Positions 22,397 through 31,498 of a stretch of DNA of 64,000 nucleotides are shown here, piece by piece. The stretch covers positions 5,394,001-5,458,000 of the forward strand of contig NZ_CP015118.1 of NCBI RefSeq assembly GCF_002116905.1, given 5' to 3'. Source of the stretch: Piscinibacter gummiphilus (lineage in GTDB: Bacteria; Pseudomonadota; Gammaproteobacteria; Burkholderiales; Burkholderiaceae_C). The position numbers were made by a program, and so were the translations under genes. Position 1 is the first letter of the stretch. The number at the start of each line of letters is the position of its first letter. The notes beneath the pieces were generated by a model. The model was not told the origin of the DNA, made no database searches, and saw only the letters and a program-made list of their open reading frames with translations.

Positions 22397-23214
22397 AGAT
22401 CGAATGCCGGCAGGTCTTCAAACAGTTCGGTGCGGTCACCGCGCTGCAGGACGTGAACCTCGCCATCGCCGACAACGAGTTCGTCACGTTCGTGGGCGCG
22501 TCGGGCTGCGGCAAGTCGACGCTGCTGCGCACCATCGCCGGGCTCGAGACCCACAGCCGCGGCGAGGTGCTGGTGAACGGCCAGCCCATCGCCGGCCCGG
22601 GCCGTGACCGCGCGATGGTGTTCCAGCACTACAGCCTGTACCCGTGGCTGTCGGTGACCGGGAACATCCGCTTCTGCCGCCAGCTCGACGCCCAGACGAA
22701 CGGCCGCACCAGCGCCGACGTGGAAGCGGCCTCGGGCCGGGCCGACGCGCTGCTGCAGCTGATGGGCCTGTCGGCCAGCGCGAACGCGTACCCGAACCAG
22801 CTCTCGGGCGGCATGCAGCAGCGCGTGGCCATCGCGCGGGCGCTGATGGGCAAGCCCGAGATCCTGCTGATGGACGAACCCTTCGGCGCGCTCGATGCGC
22901 AGACGCGCGAGGTGATGCACGACCTGATCCTGCACGTGCACCGCCTGGAGAAGACCACGCTCGTGTTCGTCACGCACGACGTCGAGGAGGCGATCTACCT
23001 CGGCCACCGCATCGTGCTGATGGCGCCACGCCCCGGCCGCATCGACACGATCTACGACGTGCCGCTGCCCCGCGAGCGCACGCAGGACATGAAACACAGC
23101 CCCGAGTTCCTGGCGCTCAAGCGCCGGCTGCTCGACCGCATCCGCGAAACCTCGGGCATGGCCACCGACCTCGAACAGCTGGCCCGCCTGAACCGACAGG
23201 AGACTTCCGCATGA
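22393..23214 (+). CDS. ABC transporter ATP-binding protein of the guanidine operon
   Basis: 273 residues. All nucleotide-binding motifs are present: Walker A GASGCGKST, Q-loop MVFQHYSLYPW, signature LSGGMQQR, Walker B ILLMDEPFGALD and the H-loop VFVTHDVEEA. It energises the permease encoded just upstream. Both ends overlap neighbours by four bases (ATGA), so the three transporter genes and the following deiminase gene are tightly coupled. The C-terminal 40 residues extend past the catalytic core, as in other NitT/TauT ATPases. Confidence 0.95.
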   Translation: MKIECRQVFKQFGAVTALQDVNLAIADNEFVTFVGASGCGKSTLLRTIAGLETHSRGEVLVNGQPIAGPGRDRAMVFQHYSLYPWLSVTGNIRFCRQLDAQTNGRTSADVEAASGRADALLQLMGLSASANAYPNQLSGGMQQRVAIARALMGKPEILLMDEPFGALDAQTREVMHDLILHVHRLEKTTLVFVTHDVEEAIYLGHRIVLMAPRPGRIDTIYDVPLPRERTQDMKHSPEFLALKRRLLDRIRETSGMATDLEQLARLNRQETSA

Positions 23215-23987
23215 ACGACCAACCCATCGTCGACGCCTTCCCGCACTGGCAGCGTTTCGCCGCCGACCTGCCCGCGGACCGCGTGGTGTGGAGCGAGGTG
23301 CTGCCCGGCGGCGCGCACTGGAGCTGGCGGCTCTCGCGCGGCACGGCGCTGCGGTTCGCGGCGCTGGACGACCGCGCGAACTGCTCGGTCGTGCTGTACG
23401 CCGCGCACGACCCGCTCGAACGCTACAACCTGCCCGACTCGCTGAAGGCGCAGCACACCGCGCACTACACGCGCGGGCACACGCTGATGAGCGACATGGG
23501 CAGGGCGCTCGCGTCGTTCACGCACGACACGCTCGGCTGGCACGACCCGTTCGGCGGGTTGCTGGACAGCGCCCGCATGGCGCAGAAGTACGGCGAGCAC
23601 CGCTACGAGGTCCACCGCAACGCGATGTACCGCTCGGGTCGCGACGGGCTGCTGGTCGAGATCGGCAAGCACGGCCTCACCGCCCGCGACCTGATCGCGC
23701 CGGTCAACCTGTTCAGCCGGGTGACGGTGGACGCCAACGGCCGTTTCGTCTTCGACGACCAGCGGAAGACGGCAGGCGCCTCGGTGGAACTGCGCTGCGA
23801 CATGGACGTGATCGTGGCCGTCTCCACCGCGCCGCACCCGCTCGACCCCCGGCCCGGCTACCAGCCCGGCAAGGTGGGCATCGCCGCGTGGAAGTCCGGG
23901 GCGGCCCCGGCCGACGACTACTGCCGCGGCTTCCGCCCCGAATGCGCCCGGGCCCTGCACAACGCCGACGTCTTCGCGCTGGCCTGA
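23211..23987 (+). CDS. Urea-carboxylase-associated protein 1 (carboxyguanidine deiminase subunit)
   Basis: 258 residues of the UAAP1 family (DUF1989-type fold). Seen are the conserved VLPGGAHWSWRLSRGTALRF near the N terminus, VVLYAAHDPLERYNLPDSLKAQHTA, the GRALASF segment, GWHDPFGG with histidine and aspartate, and ELRCDMDVIVAVST near the C terminus. Published work assigns the UAAP1/UAAP2 pair as a deiminase that converts carboxyguanidine, made by guanidine carboxylase, to allophanate. It overlaps the ATPase stop and lies 10 bases before its partner. The assignment rests on family plus context. Confidence 0.88.
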   Translation: MNDQPIVDAFPHWQRFAADLPADRVVWSEVLPGGAHWSWRLSRGTALRFAALDDRANCSVVLYAAHDPLERYNLPDSLKAQHTAHYTRGHTLMSDMGRALASFTHDTLGWHDPFGGLLDSARMAQKYGEHRYEVHRNAMYRSGRDGLLVEIGKHGLTARDLIAPVNLFSRVTVDANGRFVFDDQRKTAGASVELRCDMDVIVAVSTAPHPLDPRPGYQPGKVGIAAWKSGAAPADDYCRGFRPECARALHNADVFALA

Positions 23988-23997
23988 GGAACACGCC

Positions 23998-24645
23998 ATG
24001 AACACGCTGAAAGAGAGCCCGCTCGACGTCGCCACCGCCGTCGCCCGCCACCGCCTGCCCGCCGGAGAACCCTGGCTCGCCGAGGTGAAGCGCGGCCAGA
24101 CGGTGCGCATCGTCGACCTCGAGGGCAACCAGGCCGCCGACATCCTCTTCTACAACCGCCACGACCCCGCCGAACACTACGACGCGGCCGGCACGATGCT
24201 CGCCGAAGGCGGCATCTACCTGAGCACCGGCTCGGTGCTGCGCTCGAACGCGGGCAACCCGCTGCTGACCATCGTCGCCGACACCTGCGGTCGCCACGAC
24301 ACGCTGGGCGGCGCCTGCGCGGCCGAGAGCAACACCGTGCGCTACGCGCTGCAGAAGAAGTTCATGCACTCGTGCCGCGACAACTACCTGCTCGCGATGG
24401 CGAACGCCGACGTGGGCCTGACCAAGCGCGACCTCGTGCCCAACGTCAACTTCTTCATGAACGTGCCGGTCACCCCAGAGGGCGGGCTCGAGTTCGCCGA
24501 CGGGGTCTCCGGCCCCGGCAAGTACGTGGAGCTGCACGCCGAGATGGACGTCTGGATGCTGGTGTCCAACTGCCCGCAGCTCAACAACCCCTGCAACGCC
24601 TACAACCCGACGCCCGTCGAGTTCGTGTTCTGGGACCCGGCCTGA
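23998..24645 (+). CDS. Urea-carboxylase-associated protein 2 (carboxyguanidine deiminase subunit)
   Basis: 215 residues, same fold as its upstream neighbour. Conserved features are LEGNQAADILFYNRHDPAEHYD, STGSVLRSNAGNPLL, the cysteine and histidine in DTCGRHDTLGGACAAES, NVNFFMNVPV, and the C-terminal SNCPQLNNPCNAYNPTP. The cysteines and histidines suggest a metal site. Together with UAAP1 it should form the heteromeric carboxyguanidine deiminase, releasing ammonia and allophanate. It lies 10 bases after UAAP1 and 77 bases before the carboxylase. Confidence 0.9.
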   Translation: MNTLKESPLDVATAVARHRLPAGEPWLAEVKRGQTVRIVDLEGNQAADILFYNRHDPAEHYDAAGTMLAEGGIYLSTGSVLRSNAGNPLLTIVADTCGRHDTLGGACAAESNTVRYALQKKFMHSCRDNYLLAMANADVGLTKRDLVPNVNFFMNVPVTPEGGLEFADGVSGPGKYVELHAEMDVWMLVSNCPQLNNPCNAYNPTPVEFVFWDPA

Positions 24646-24722
24646 ACGGGCCCGTGCGGCGGGACGACCCGCTGCACGAAACCGATCCCGCCGGGACGAC
24701 CCGGCACCAGGGACCTGACCCG

Positions 24723-27700
24723 ATGACCACCACCGGAACCCGTTTCGACACCGTGCTGATCGCCAACCGCGGGGCGATCGCCTGCCGCATCATCCGCACG
24801 CTGCGGACGATGGGGCTGCGTTCGGTCGCGGTGTACTCCGAGGCCGACGCCGACTCGGCCCACGTCGCCGCCGCCGACGCCGCCGTGTGCATCGGCCCGC
24901 CGCCCGCGGCGCAGAGCTACCTCGACGCCGACCGCATCCTCGCCGCGGCCAAGGCCACTGGCGCAGGCGCCATCCATCCCGGCTACGGCTTCCTCTCGGA
25001 GAACCCCGGCTTCGCCGAGGCCTGCGAGGCCGCGGGCATCGCGTTCGTCGGCCCCACGCCGGAACAGATGCGCGCGTTCGGCCTCAAGCACACGGCCCGC
25101 GCGCTGGCCGAGCAGCACGGCGTGCCGCTGCTGCCCGGCAGCGGGTTGCTCGGTGACCTCGCCCATGCCGAGGCCGAAGCCCTGCGCATCGGCTACCCGG
25201 TGATGCTCAAGAGCACCGCGGGGGGTGGCGGCATCGGCATGCGGCTGATCCGCTCGGCCGCCGAAATGGCGCCGGCCTGGGAGGCCGTCGAACGCCTCGC
25301 CCGCGCCAACTTCAAGGACGCCGGCCTCTTCCTCGAGAAGTTCGTCGAACGCGCGCGGCACATCGAGGTGCAGCTGTTCGGCGACGGCCACGGCGAGGTG
25401 GTGGCCCTCGGCGAACGCGACTGCTCGGCGCAGCGGCGCAACCAGAAGGTGCTGGAGGAAACGCCCGCGCCGGGCCTGCCCGCCGACACCCGCACCGCGC
25501 TGATCGACGCGGCGCTGCGGCTCGGGCGTGCGGTGGGCTACCGTTCGGCCGGCACGGTGGAATTCGTGCTCGACGCCGACACCGGCGCGTTCTACTTCCT
25601 CGAGGTCAACACGCGGCTGCAGGTGGAACACGGTGTCACCGAACAGGTGACCGGCATCGACCTCGTCGCGTGGATGGTGCGGGTCGCACGCGGCGACCGC
25701 TGGGCACTCGCCGTGCCCGAGCCCACCGGCGTGTCGATCCAGGCGCGGCTGTACGCGGAGGACCCCGCCCGCCAGTTCCAGCCCAGCGCCGGCCTGCTCA
25801 ACGAGGTGGTGTTCCCGGACGACGCCCGCGTCGAGACGTGGGTGGCCGCGGGCACCGAGGTGCCCGCGAACTACGACCCGATGGTCGCCAAGCTGATCGT
25901 CACCGGTTTCGACCGCGCCGACGCCGTGCGCCGCATGCAGGCGGCACTCGCCGCCACGCGCCTGGCCGGCATCGAGACCAACCTGCGCTACCTGCGCGAA
26001 CTGGTGGCCTCGCCGGTGTTCGTCGGCGGCGAGGTGGTGACCCGGTCCCTCGCGGACTTCACGTACCGCCCGAACGCCGTGGAGGTGCTCGACGCCGGCG
26101 TGCTGACCACCGTGCAGGACCACCCCGGGCGCCTGGGCCACTGGGACGTGGGCGTGCCCCCGTCCGGCCCCATGGACGACCTCGCGTTCCGCCTCGCCAA
26201 CCGGCTGGTGGGCAACACCGCCGAGGCCGCGGGCCTCGAATGCACGATCGGCGGGCCCACGCTGCGCTTCCACGCCGACGCGGTCGTCGCGGTGTGCGGC
26301 TCGCCAATGCCGGTGACCCTCGACGGCCGGCCGCTCGCCCCGTGGCAGGCCCACGCCGTGCCGGCCGGCGGGGTGCTGAAGATCGGCGGCGGTGCGGCCG
26401 CCGGCGCCCGCGCCTACCTCGCGGTGCGCGGCGGCCTCGACGTGCCGCACTACCTCGGCAGCCGCTCCACGTTCACGCTCGGGCAGTTCGGCGGGCACGC
26501 CGGACGCCAGCTGCGCGTGGCCGACCTCGTGCACATCGGGTCCGACATCGCGGGCGAAGTCTCCCCGCCGCTGCAGGCCGTCCCGGCCTACGGCCGCACG
26601 TGGACGCTGTCGGTGCTGTACGGCCCGCACGGCGCCCCCGACTTCTTCACGCCCGACGACATCGACACGTTCTTCGGCGCGACCTGGGAGGTGCACTACA
26701 ACTCGAGCCGCACCGGCGTGCGCCTCGTAGGCCCGAAGCCCCAGTGGGCGCGACCCGACGGCGGCGAGGCCGGCCTGCACCCGTCGAACATCCACGACAA
26801 CGCGTACGCGATCGGCGCGATCGACTTCACCGGCGACATGCCCGTGATCCTCGGCCCCGACGGTCCGAGCCTCGGCGGCTTCGTGTGCCCCGCGGTCGTG
26901 ATCGCGGCCGACCGCTGGAAGCTCGGCCAGCTGCGCGCGGGCGATACGCTGCAGTTCCGCCGCGTGACGCTCGACGACGCGGTGGCCGCGCTGCAGGCGC
27001 AGGACCGGTTCGTCGAGACCTTCGAGGCGCCGCCCGCGCCATCCGACACGCACGCGCCCCTCGACTCGCCGGTGCTGCTGTCCGTCCCCGCGTCAGCGGG
27101 CCGACCTGCCCTCGTCATCCGCCGCGCGGGCGATCGCTACCTGCTCGTCGAGCTGGGCGAACTGCAGCTCGACATCGCGCTGCGCATGCGCATCCACGGC
27201 CTGTACGCGGCGCTGTCCGGACGCGCGCTCCCGGGAGTGATCGACCTCACCCCGGGCATCCGCTCGCTGCAGGTGCACTTCGATCCGGCGCGGCTGCCCC
27301 ACGCCACGCTGATCGACACGATCGTGGCGCTGGACGCGGCCCTCGGCGACACCGACGACCTCGAGGTGCCATCGCGCACCGTGTGGCTGCCGCTGTCGTG
27401 GGACGATCCATCGACGCGCCTCGCGATCGAGAAGTACATGCAGTCGGTGCGGCCCGACGCGCCCTGGTGCCCGAGCAACATCGAGTTCATCCGCCGCATC
27501 AACGGCCTCGACTCGATCGAGGCGGTGCAGCGCACGGTCTTCGACGCGAGCTACCTCGTGCTGGGCCTCGGCGACGTGTACCTCGGCGCGCCGGTGGCGA
27601 CGCCCGTGGACCCGCGCCACCGCCTCGTCACGACGAAGTACAACCCCGCCCGCACGTGGACGCCCGAGAACGCCGTGGGCATCGGTGGCGCCTACATGTG

Positions 27701-28340
27701 CGTGTACGGCATGGAAGGCCCCGGCGGCTACCAGTTCGTGGGCCGCACCCTTCAGATGTGGAACCGCTGGCGCGACGAACGTTCGGGCGCGCGCGACTTC
27801 GAGGCCGGCAAGCCGTGGCTGCTGCGCTTCTTCGACCAGATCCGCTTCTACCCGGTCGGCGAGGCGGAGCTGCACCGCATCCGCCGCGACTTCCCCGCCG
27901 GCCGCTACCCGCTGAAGGTCGAGGCGGGCCGCTTCGGCATGCGCGGCTACCGCGCCTTCCTCGACGAACACGCCGACGACATCTCGGCGTTCCGCACCAC
28001 CCAGCGCGCCGCGTTCGCCGCCGAACGCGAGCGCTGGCGCGAGGCCGGCCAGGCCGAGTTCATGGGTGACGACGCGGTGTCCCTCCCGCCACCCGCGGGC
28101 GACTTGCCGGCAGGCGCCCGCGCGGTCGCGAGCCCGGTGCCGGGCAGCGTGTGGAAGGTGGTGGTGAACGAGGGTGACACGGTGGCCGAGGGCGACACGC
28201 TCGTCGTGGTGGAGTCGATGAAGATGGAGTTCCCGGTGCCCGCGCCGTGTGGCGGCACGGTGCGTTCGTTGCGCTGCCGCGCGGGCGGGTCGGTGGCGGC
28301 GGGGCAGGACGTGGCGGTGATCGACGTCACGCCAGCCTGA
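24723..28340 (+). CDS. Biotin-dependent guanidine/urea carboxylase
   Basis: 1205 residues, four regions: biotin carboxylase (about 1-450: IANRGAIACRIIRTL, ATP loop KSTAGGGGIGMRL, EVNTRLQVEHGVTE), then AHS2/KipA-like (about 460-780) and AHS1/KipI-like (about 790-1010) carboxyltransferase halves with HPSNIHDNAYAIGAIDFTGD and DGPSLGGFVCP, a linker region, and a C-terminal biotinyl domain (about 1130-1205) with the biotinylated lysine in VVESMKMEFP. It transfers CO2 from carboxybiotin to guanidine or urea. Behind a guanidine-I riboswitch and with the UAAP pair, guanidine is the likelier substrate. There is no fused allophanate hydrolase and none follows, so that step must be encoded elsewhere. 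The 3' end overlaps a convergent chemoreceptor gene by 14 bases. Confidence 0.93.
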   Translation: MTTTGTRFDTVLIANRGAIACRIIRTLRTMGLRSVAVYSEADADSAHVAAADAAVCIGPPPAAQSYLDADRILAAAKATGAGAIHPGYGFLSENPGFAEACEAAGIAFVGPTPEQMRAFGLKHTARALAEQHGVPLLPGSGLLGDLAHAEAEALRIGYPVMLKSTAGGGGIGMRLIRSAAEMAPAWEAVERLARANFKDAGLFLEKFVERARHIEVQLFGDGHGEVVALGERDCSAQRRNQKVLEETPAPGLPADTRTALIDAALRLGRAVGYRSAGTVEFVLDADTGAFYFLEVNTRLQVEHGVTEQVTGIDLVAWMVRVARGDRWALAVPEPTGVSIQARLYAEDPARQFQPSAGLLNEVVFPDDARVETWVAAGTEVPANYDPMVAKLIVTGFDRADAVRRMQAALAATRLAGIETNLRYLRELVASPVFVGGEVVTRSLADFTYRPNAVEVLDAGVLTTVQDHPGRLGHWDVGVPPSGPMDDLAFRLANRLVGNTAEAAGLECTIGGPTLRFHADAVVAVCGSPMPVTLDGRPLAPWQAHAVPAGGVLKIGGGAAAGARAYLAVRGGLDVPHYLGSRSTFTLGQFGGHAGRQLRVADLVHIGSDIAGEVSPPLQAVPAYGRTWTLSVLYGPHGAPDFFTPDDIDTFFGATWEVHYNSSRTGVRLVGPKPQWARPDGGEAGLHPSNIHDNAYAIGAIDFTGDMPVILGPDGPSLGGFVCPAVVIAADRWKLGQLRAGDTLQFRRVTLDDAVAALQAQDRFVETFEAPPAPSDTHAPLDSPVLLSVPASAGRPALVIRRAGDRYLLVELGELQLDIALRMRIHGLYAALSGRALPGVIDLTPGIRSLQVHFDPARLPHATLIDTIVALDAALGDTDDLEVPSRTVWLPLSWDDPSTRLAIEKYMQSVRPDAPWCPSNIEFIRRINGLDSIEAVQRTVFDASYLVLGLGDVYLGAPVATPVDPRHRLVTTKYNPARTWTPENAVGIGGAYMCVYGMEGPGGYQFVGRTLQMWNRWRDERSGARDFEAGKPWLLRFFDQIRFYPVGEAELHRIRRDFPAGRYPLKVEAGRFGMRGYRAFLDEHADDISAFRTTQRAAFAAERERWREAGQAEFMGDDAVSLPPPAGDLPAGARAVASPVPGSVWKVVVNEGDTVAEGDTLVVVESMKMEFPVPAPCGGTVRSLRCRAGGSVAAGQDVAVIDVTPA

Positions 28341-29856
28341 ACGCGGCCACCGCCTGCACGAGCCGCGCGGCCTGCCCCTTGAGGCTCTCGGCGGCCGCCG
28401 CGCTCTGTTCGACGAGCGCGGCGTTCTGCTGCGTCGTCTCGTCCATCTCGGTGATGGCGCGGCCCACCTGGTCCACGCCCGCGCTCTGCCGGGTGCTGGC
28501 CTCGCTGATCTCGCCGACGATGCCCACCACGCGGCGGATGGCCGCGACGATCTCGTCCATCGTGCGGCCCGCCTGGCCCACGTAGGCGGTGCCGGCGTCC
28601 ACGCGTTCGGCGCTGGTGCCGATCAGCACCTTGATCTCGCGCGCGGCGTCGCCGCTGCGGCCGGCCAGCGCGCGCACCTCCTCGGCCACCACGGCGAAGC
28701 CGGTGCCGGCCGCGCCCGCGCGTGCCGCCTCGACCGCGGCGTTGAGCGCGAGGATGTTGGTCTGGAACGCGATGGCGTCGATGACACCGATGATGTCTTC
28801 GATGCGGCGGGCGCTGTCGGCGATGCCCTGCATCGTGTCGACCACCTGCCCCACCACCCGCCCGCCCTCGGCGGCGAGGCCCGAGGCGTCCAGCGCCAGC
28901 TGGTTCGCCTGGCGCGCGCTGTCGGCGTTGTGGCGCACGGTGTCGCCCAGCTCGGCCATCGTCGCGGCGGTCTGCTGCAGCGCGCTCGCCTGCCGTTCGG
29001 TGCGCACCGACAGGTCGTGGTTGCCCTGGGCGATCTCGGCGCTGGCACCCGCCACCTGAGCGGCGTTGCCCTGCACGTCGCGCACGATCGCGCCGAAGTC
29101 GGCCTGCAGGCGCCCCATCGACTGCAGCAGCCGCACCGTCTCGTCGTTGCCGTCCGGCCGCACCGGGCCGGTGAGGTCGCCCTGCGCGAGGCGGTCGGCC
29201 ACGTCCACCGCGTGGGCCATGGGACGGGTCATCCGGCCGGCGAGCCACCACGACGCGGCGGCCATGCCCGCGAACGCCAGCACCAGCACGACGGCCAGCA
29301 CGGCGCGGGTGCGGCGCACGTTGGTGGCCGCGTCCTCGTTGACACGCACGCCGCGCTGCTCGATGGAGTCGGACAGCGAGGCCATCTGCTTCTCGAGTTC
29401 GGCGAAGGCGGCCTGCAGCGTGGCCATGGCCGTGTCCGCATCGGTGCGCCCCTCGCGCGCGGCCACGACGAGCCCCTGGGCGGCCTCGATGTAGCTCGTC
29501 ACCAGCGGCTTCACCGTCGCGAGCGCGGTGCGGCTGTCCTCGTTCAGCGGCAGCGCGTCGAGGCGCGCCAGCGCGGCGTTGAACGTGTCGGCATGGGACT
29601 GCAGGCCCTCGCTCGCGGCCTGGATGCGGGCGGGCTCCTTCTGCAGGAGGCCGAAGAGGGCCATCTGGCCGTCGGCGCGGATGGCGTCGTGCATCATGTC
29701 CGCCTCCTGGCTGGCCTGGAGCGCCTGGCTCGCCTGCACGGAGGCTTCGATGGCCCCGCCGAGCCGCACGGTGGCGACCAACCCGATGCCTCCCACCGCC
29801 GCGGCGACCACCGCCCCCGCGAGGCCGAGGGCCATGACCTGCTTGCGCAATTTCAT
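28327..29856 (-). CDS. Methyl-accepting chemotaxis protein
   Basis: 509 residues. Membrane helix (about 9-29), periplasmic four-helix-type sensor (about 30-185), second helix (about 190-212), HAMP (RLAQGDLTGPV), then a long signalling coiled coil. The hairpin tip that contacts CheA/CheW is conserved: VIDAIAFQTNILALNAAVEAARAG is at about residues 375-398 (described, with EEVRALAGRS following). No C-terminal CheR-binding pentapeptide is present. The start at 29856 (MKLRKQ) follows an AAGGAG. It converges on the guanidine carboxylase gene with a 14-base overlap; a chemoattractant link to guanidine is possible but unproven. Confidence 0.92.
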   Translation of the reverse strand: MKLRKQVMALGLAGAVVAAAVGGIGLVATVRLGGAIEASVQASQALQASQEADMMHDAIRADGQMALFGLLQKEPARIQAASEGLQSHADTFNAALARLDALPLNEDSRTALATVKPLVTSYIEAAQGLVVAAREGRTDADTAMATLQAAFAELEKQMASLSDSIEQRGVRVNEDAATNVRRTRAVLAVVLVLAFAGMAAASWWLAGRMTRPMAHAVDVADRLAQGDLTGPVRPDGNDETVRLLQSMGRLQADFGAIVRDVQGNAAQVAGASAEIAQGNHDLSVRTERQASALQQTAATMAELGDTVRHNADSARQANQLALDASGLAAEGGRVVGQVVDTMQGIADSARRIEDIIGVIDAIAFQTNILALNAAVEAARAGAAGTGFAVVAEEVRALAGRSGDAAREIKVLIGTSAERVDAGTAYVGQAGRTMDEIVAAIRRVVGIVGEISEASTRQSAGVDQVGRAITEMDETTQQNAALVEQSAAAAESLKGQAARLVQAVAAFRLA

Positions 29857-30016
29857 TCCGGGGGCTCCTTGTCTGGCCGGAGCTGCATCCTCGGCCCGGA
29901 GCCGGGGAGCCGTCAATGGCACAACCCGCTTGCTCGCCGGGTGCATGACCATCCTCGCCCGTGCGGCACGCCGCGATGGCACCATGGCGGGTTCGAATAC
30001 CTCAGGAGGGTCTCCC

Positions 30017-30817
30017 ATGCGTCCAGTTCTTCCACGCGCGCGCCACGTGGCCGCCGCCCTGTCCCTCGTGCTGCTGGCGGCCTCCGCCCACGCGGCCGAC
30101 CTGCTCGACGAGGTGCGCCAGCGCGGCACCCTGCGGGTGGCGGTCGAGGGCACCTACCCCCCGTTCAACTTCAAGGACGCCAGCGGCAAGCTGACCGGCT
30201 TCGACGTCGAGATCGCCGAGGCCATCGCCGGCAAGCTGGGCGTGAAGGCGGCGTTCAGCACCACCGAGTGGAGCGCCATCCTCGCCGGGCTGCAGGCGGG
30301 CAAGTACGACGTGATCGTCAACCAGGTGGCGGCCACCGACAAGCGCCGCGAGACCTTCGACTTCAGCGACCCGTACGTGGTGTCGAGCGCCCAGCTGATC
30401 GTGCGCACGAACGAGACGCGCACGCTCGCCACGGCCGCCGACCTGAAGGGCAAGAAGATCGGCGTGGGCCAGGGCAGCAACTACGCCGACCTCGCCAAGG
30501 GCATCGCCGGCGCCGAGGTGAAGGTGTACCCGGGTGCGCCCGAGTACCTGCAGGACCTGGCCACCGGCCGCATCGACGTGGCCCTCAACGACAGCCTGCT
30601 GATCCCCTACCTCGCCGAGAAGACGAAGCTGCCGGTGAAGGCCGGCGCGCCCATCGGCCCCACGGAAAGCAACGCCATCCCGTTCAAGAAGGGCAACCCG
30701 AAGTTCAAGCAGGCGATCGACAAGGCCCTGGCCGACCTGAAGGCCGACGGCAGCTTCCAGAAGATCTCGGCCAGGTGGTTCGGCCGCGACGTCAGCAAGC
30801 CGCCGGTCGCCAACTGA
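30017..30817 (+). CDS. Amino-acid ABC transporter substrate-binding protein
   Basis: 266 residues with a signal peptide (cleavage after AHA, about residue 26). It belongs to the family 3 periplasmic binding proteins: GTLRVAVEGTYPPFNFKD, LTGFDVEIAEAIAGKLG, SDPYVVSSAQLIVR and LNDSLLIPYL. It is closest in general form to cystine/polar amino acid receptors. The ATG at 30017 has AGGAGG at seven bases. The permease begins one base after its stop. No ATPase gene follows, so the pump must borrow one. Confidence 0.9.
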   Translation: MRPVLPRARHVAAALSLVLLAASAHAADLLDEVRQRGTLRVAVEGTYPPFNFKDASGKLTGFDVEIAEAIAGKLGVKAAFSTTEWSAILAGLQAGKYDVIVNQVAATDKRRETFDFSDPYVVSSAQLIVRTNETRTLATAADLKGKKIGVGQGSNYADLAKGIAGAEVKVYPGAPEYLQDLATGRIDVALNDSLLIPYLAEKTKLPVKAGAPIGPTESNAIPFKKGNPKFKQAIDKALADLKADGSFQKISARWFGRDVSKPPVAN

Positions 30818-30818
30818 G

Positions 30819-31472
30819 ATGGACCTCGTCGCGCTGTTCCAGCTCGCCGCGCCGGTGCTGCTGCGGGCCACGCTGCTGACCCTCGGGTTCGCGGTGGCGG
30901 CCATGGTGCTGGGCCTCGCGCTCGGCGCCGTCATCGCGCTGGTGCGGGTGCTCGAGGTGCCGGGGCTGCAGTGGCTCGTCCGCGGCTACGTGAGCCTCTT
31001 CCGCGGCACGCCGCTGCTCGTGCAGGTGTTCGTCATCTACTACGGGCTGCCCAGCATCGGCATCGAGTTCTCGCCGCTCGTGGCCGGTGTGCTCGCGCTC
31101 ACGCTCAACGTGGGCGCCTACCTGTCGGAGGGGCTGCGCGGCGCGATGGTGGGCATCGGCAATGGGCAGTGGCTGGCCGGCGCAAGCCTCGGCCTGACCC
31201 GGGTGCAGACGCTGCGCCACGTGGTCGCGCCGCAGGCGCTGCGCATCGCGGTGCCCAGCCTGTCGAACAGCCTGATCGGGCTGATCAAGGACACGTCGCT
31301 GATCTCGGTGATCGCGGTGACCGAGCTGATGCTCGCGACGAAGGAGCTGATCTCCACCACCTTCCAGCCGTTCCCGCTGTACCTCGCGGCGGCCGGCATC
31401 TACTGGGTGCTGAGCCTCACGTTCGAGGCGTTGCAGCGGCGGATGGAGAAGCGGCTGGCGTTTCCGCACTGA
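30819..31472 (+). CDS. Amino-acid ABC transporter permease
   Basis: 217 residues with about five membrane helices, HisM/YecS-type permease family. Typical features are the N-terminal ATLLTLGFAVAAMVLG, YVSLFRGTPLLVQVF, LNVGAYLSEGLRGAMVGI and the EAA-like loop GQWLAGASLGLTRVQTLRHVVAPQA. It starts one base after the binding-protein stop. The operon ends here at a strong hairpin (31473-31498), with no ATP-binding gene, which is unusual for this transporter class. Confidence 0.92.
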   Translation: MDLVALFQLAAPVLLRATLLTLGFAVAAMVLGLALGAVIALVRVLEVPGLQWLVRGYVSLFRGTPLLVQVFVIYYGLPSIGIEFSPLVAGVLALTLNVGAYLSEGLRGAMVGIGNGQWLAGASLGLTRVQTLRHVVAPQALRIAVPSLSNSLIGLIKDTSLISVIAVTELMLATKELISTTFQPFPLYLAAAGIYWVLSLTFEALQRRMEKRLAFPH

Positions 31473-31498
31473 ACGCGGGGGGCTCAGCCCGCCCGCGT
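31473..31498. terminator. Bidirectional hairpin between convergent permease and chemoreceptor genes
   Basis: ACGCGGGGGGC and GCCCGCCCGCGT pair over 11 bp with one bulged base and the tri-loop TCA. The loop is the stop codon of the leftward chemoreceptor gene; the rightward permease stop lies just before the stem. There is no clear T-run on either side. Confidence 0.55.

Noticed and set aside
24372..24722. N-terminal extension of the carboxylase reading frame
   Set aside because: The frame is open upstream but overlaps the UAAP2 gene in another frame and encodes Arg-rich non-homologous sequence; the biotin carboxylase fold starts right after ATG 24723.
29917..29934. Sigma-54-like TGGCAC...TTGC before the amino acid ABC genes
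   Set aside because: The spacing between GG and GC is 12 rather than 10 bases, which sigma-54 does not tolerate.
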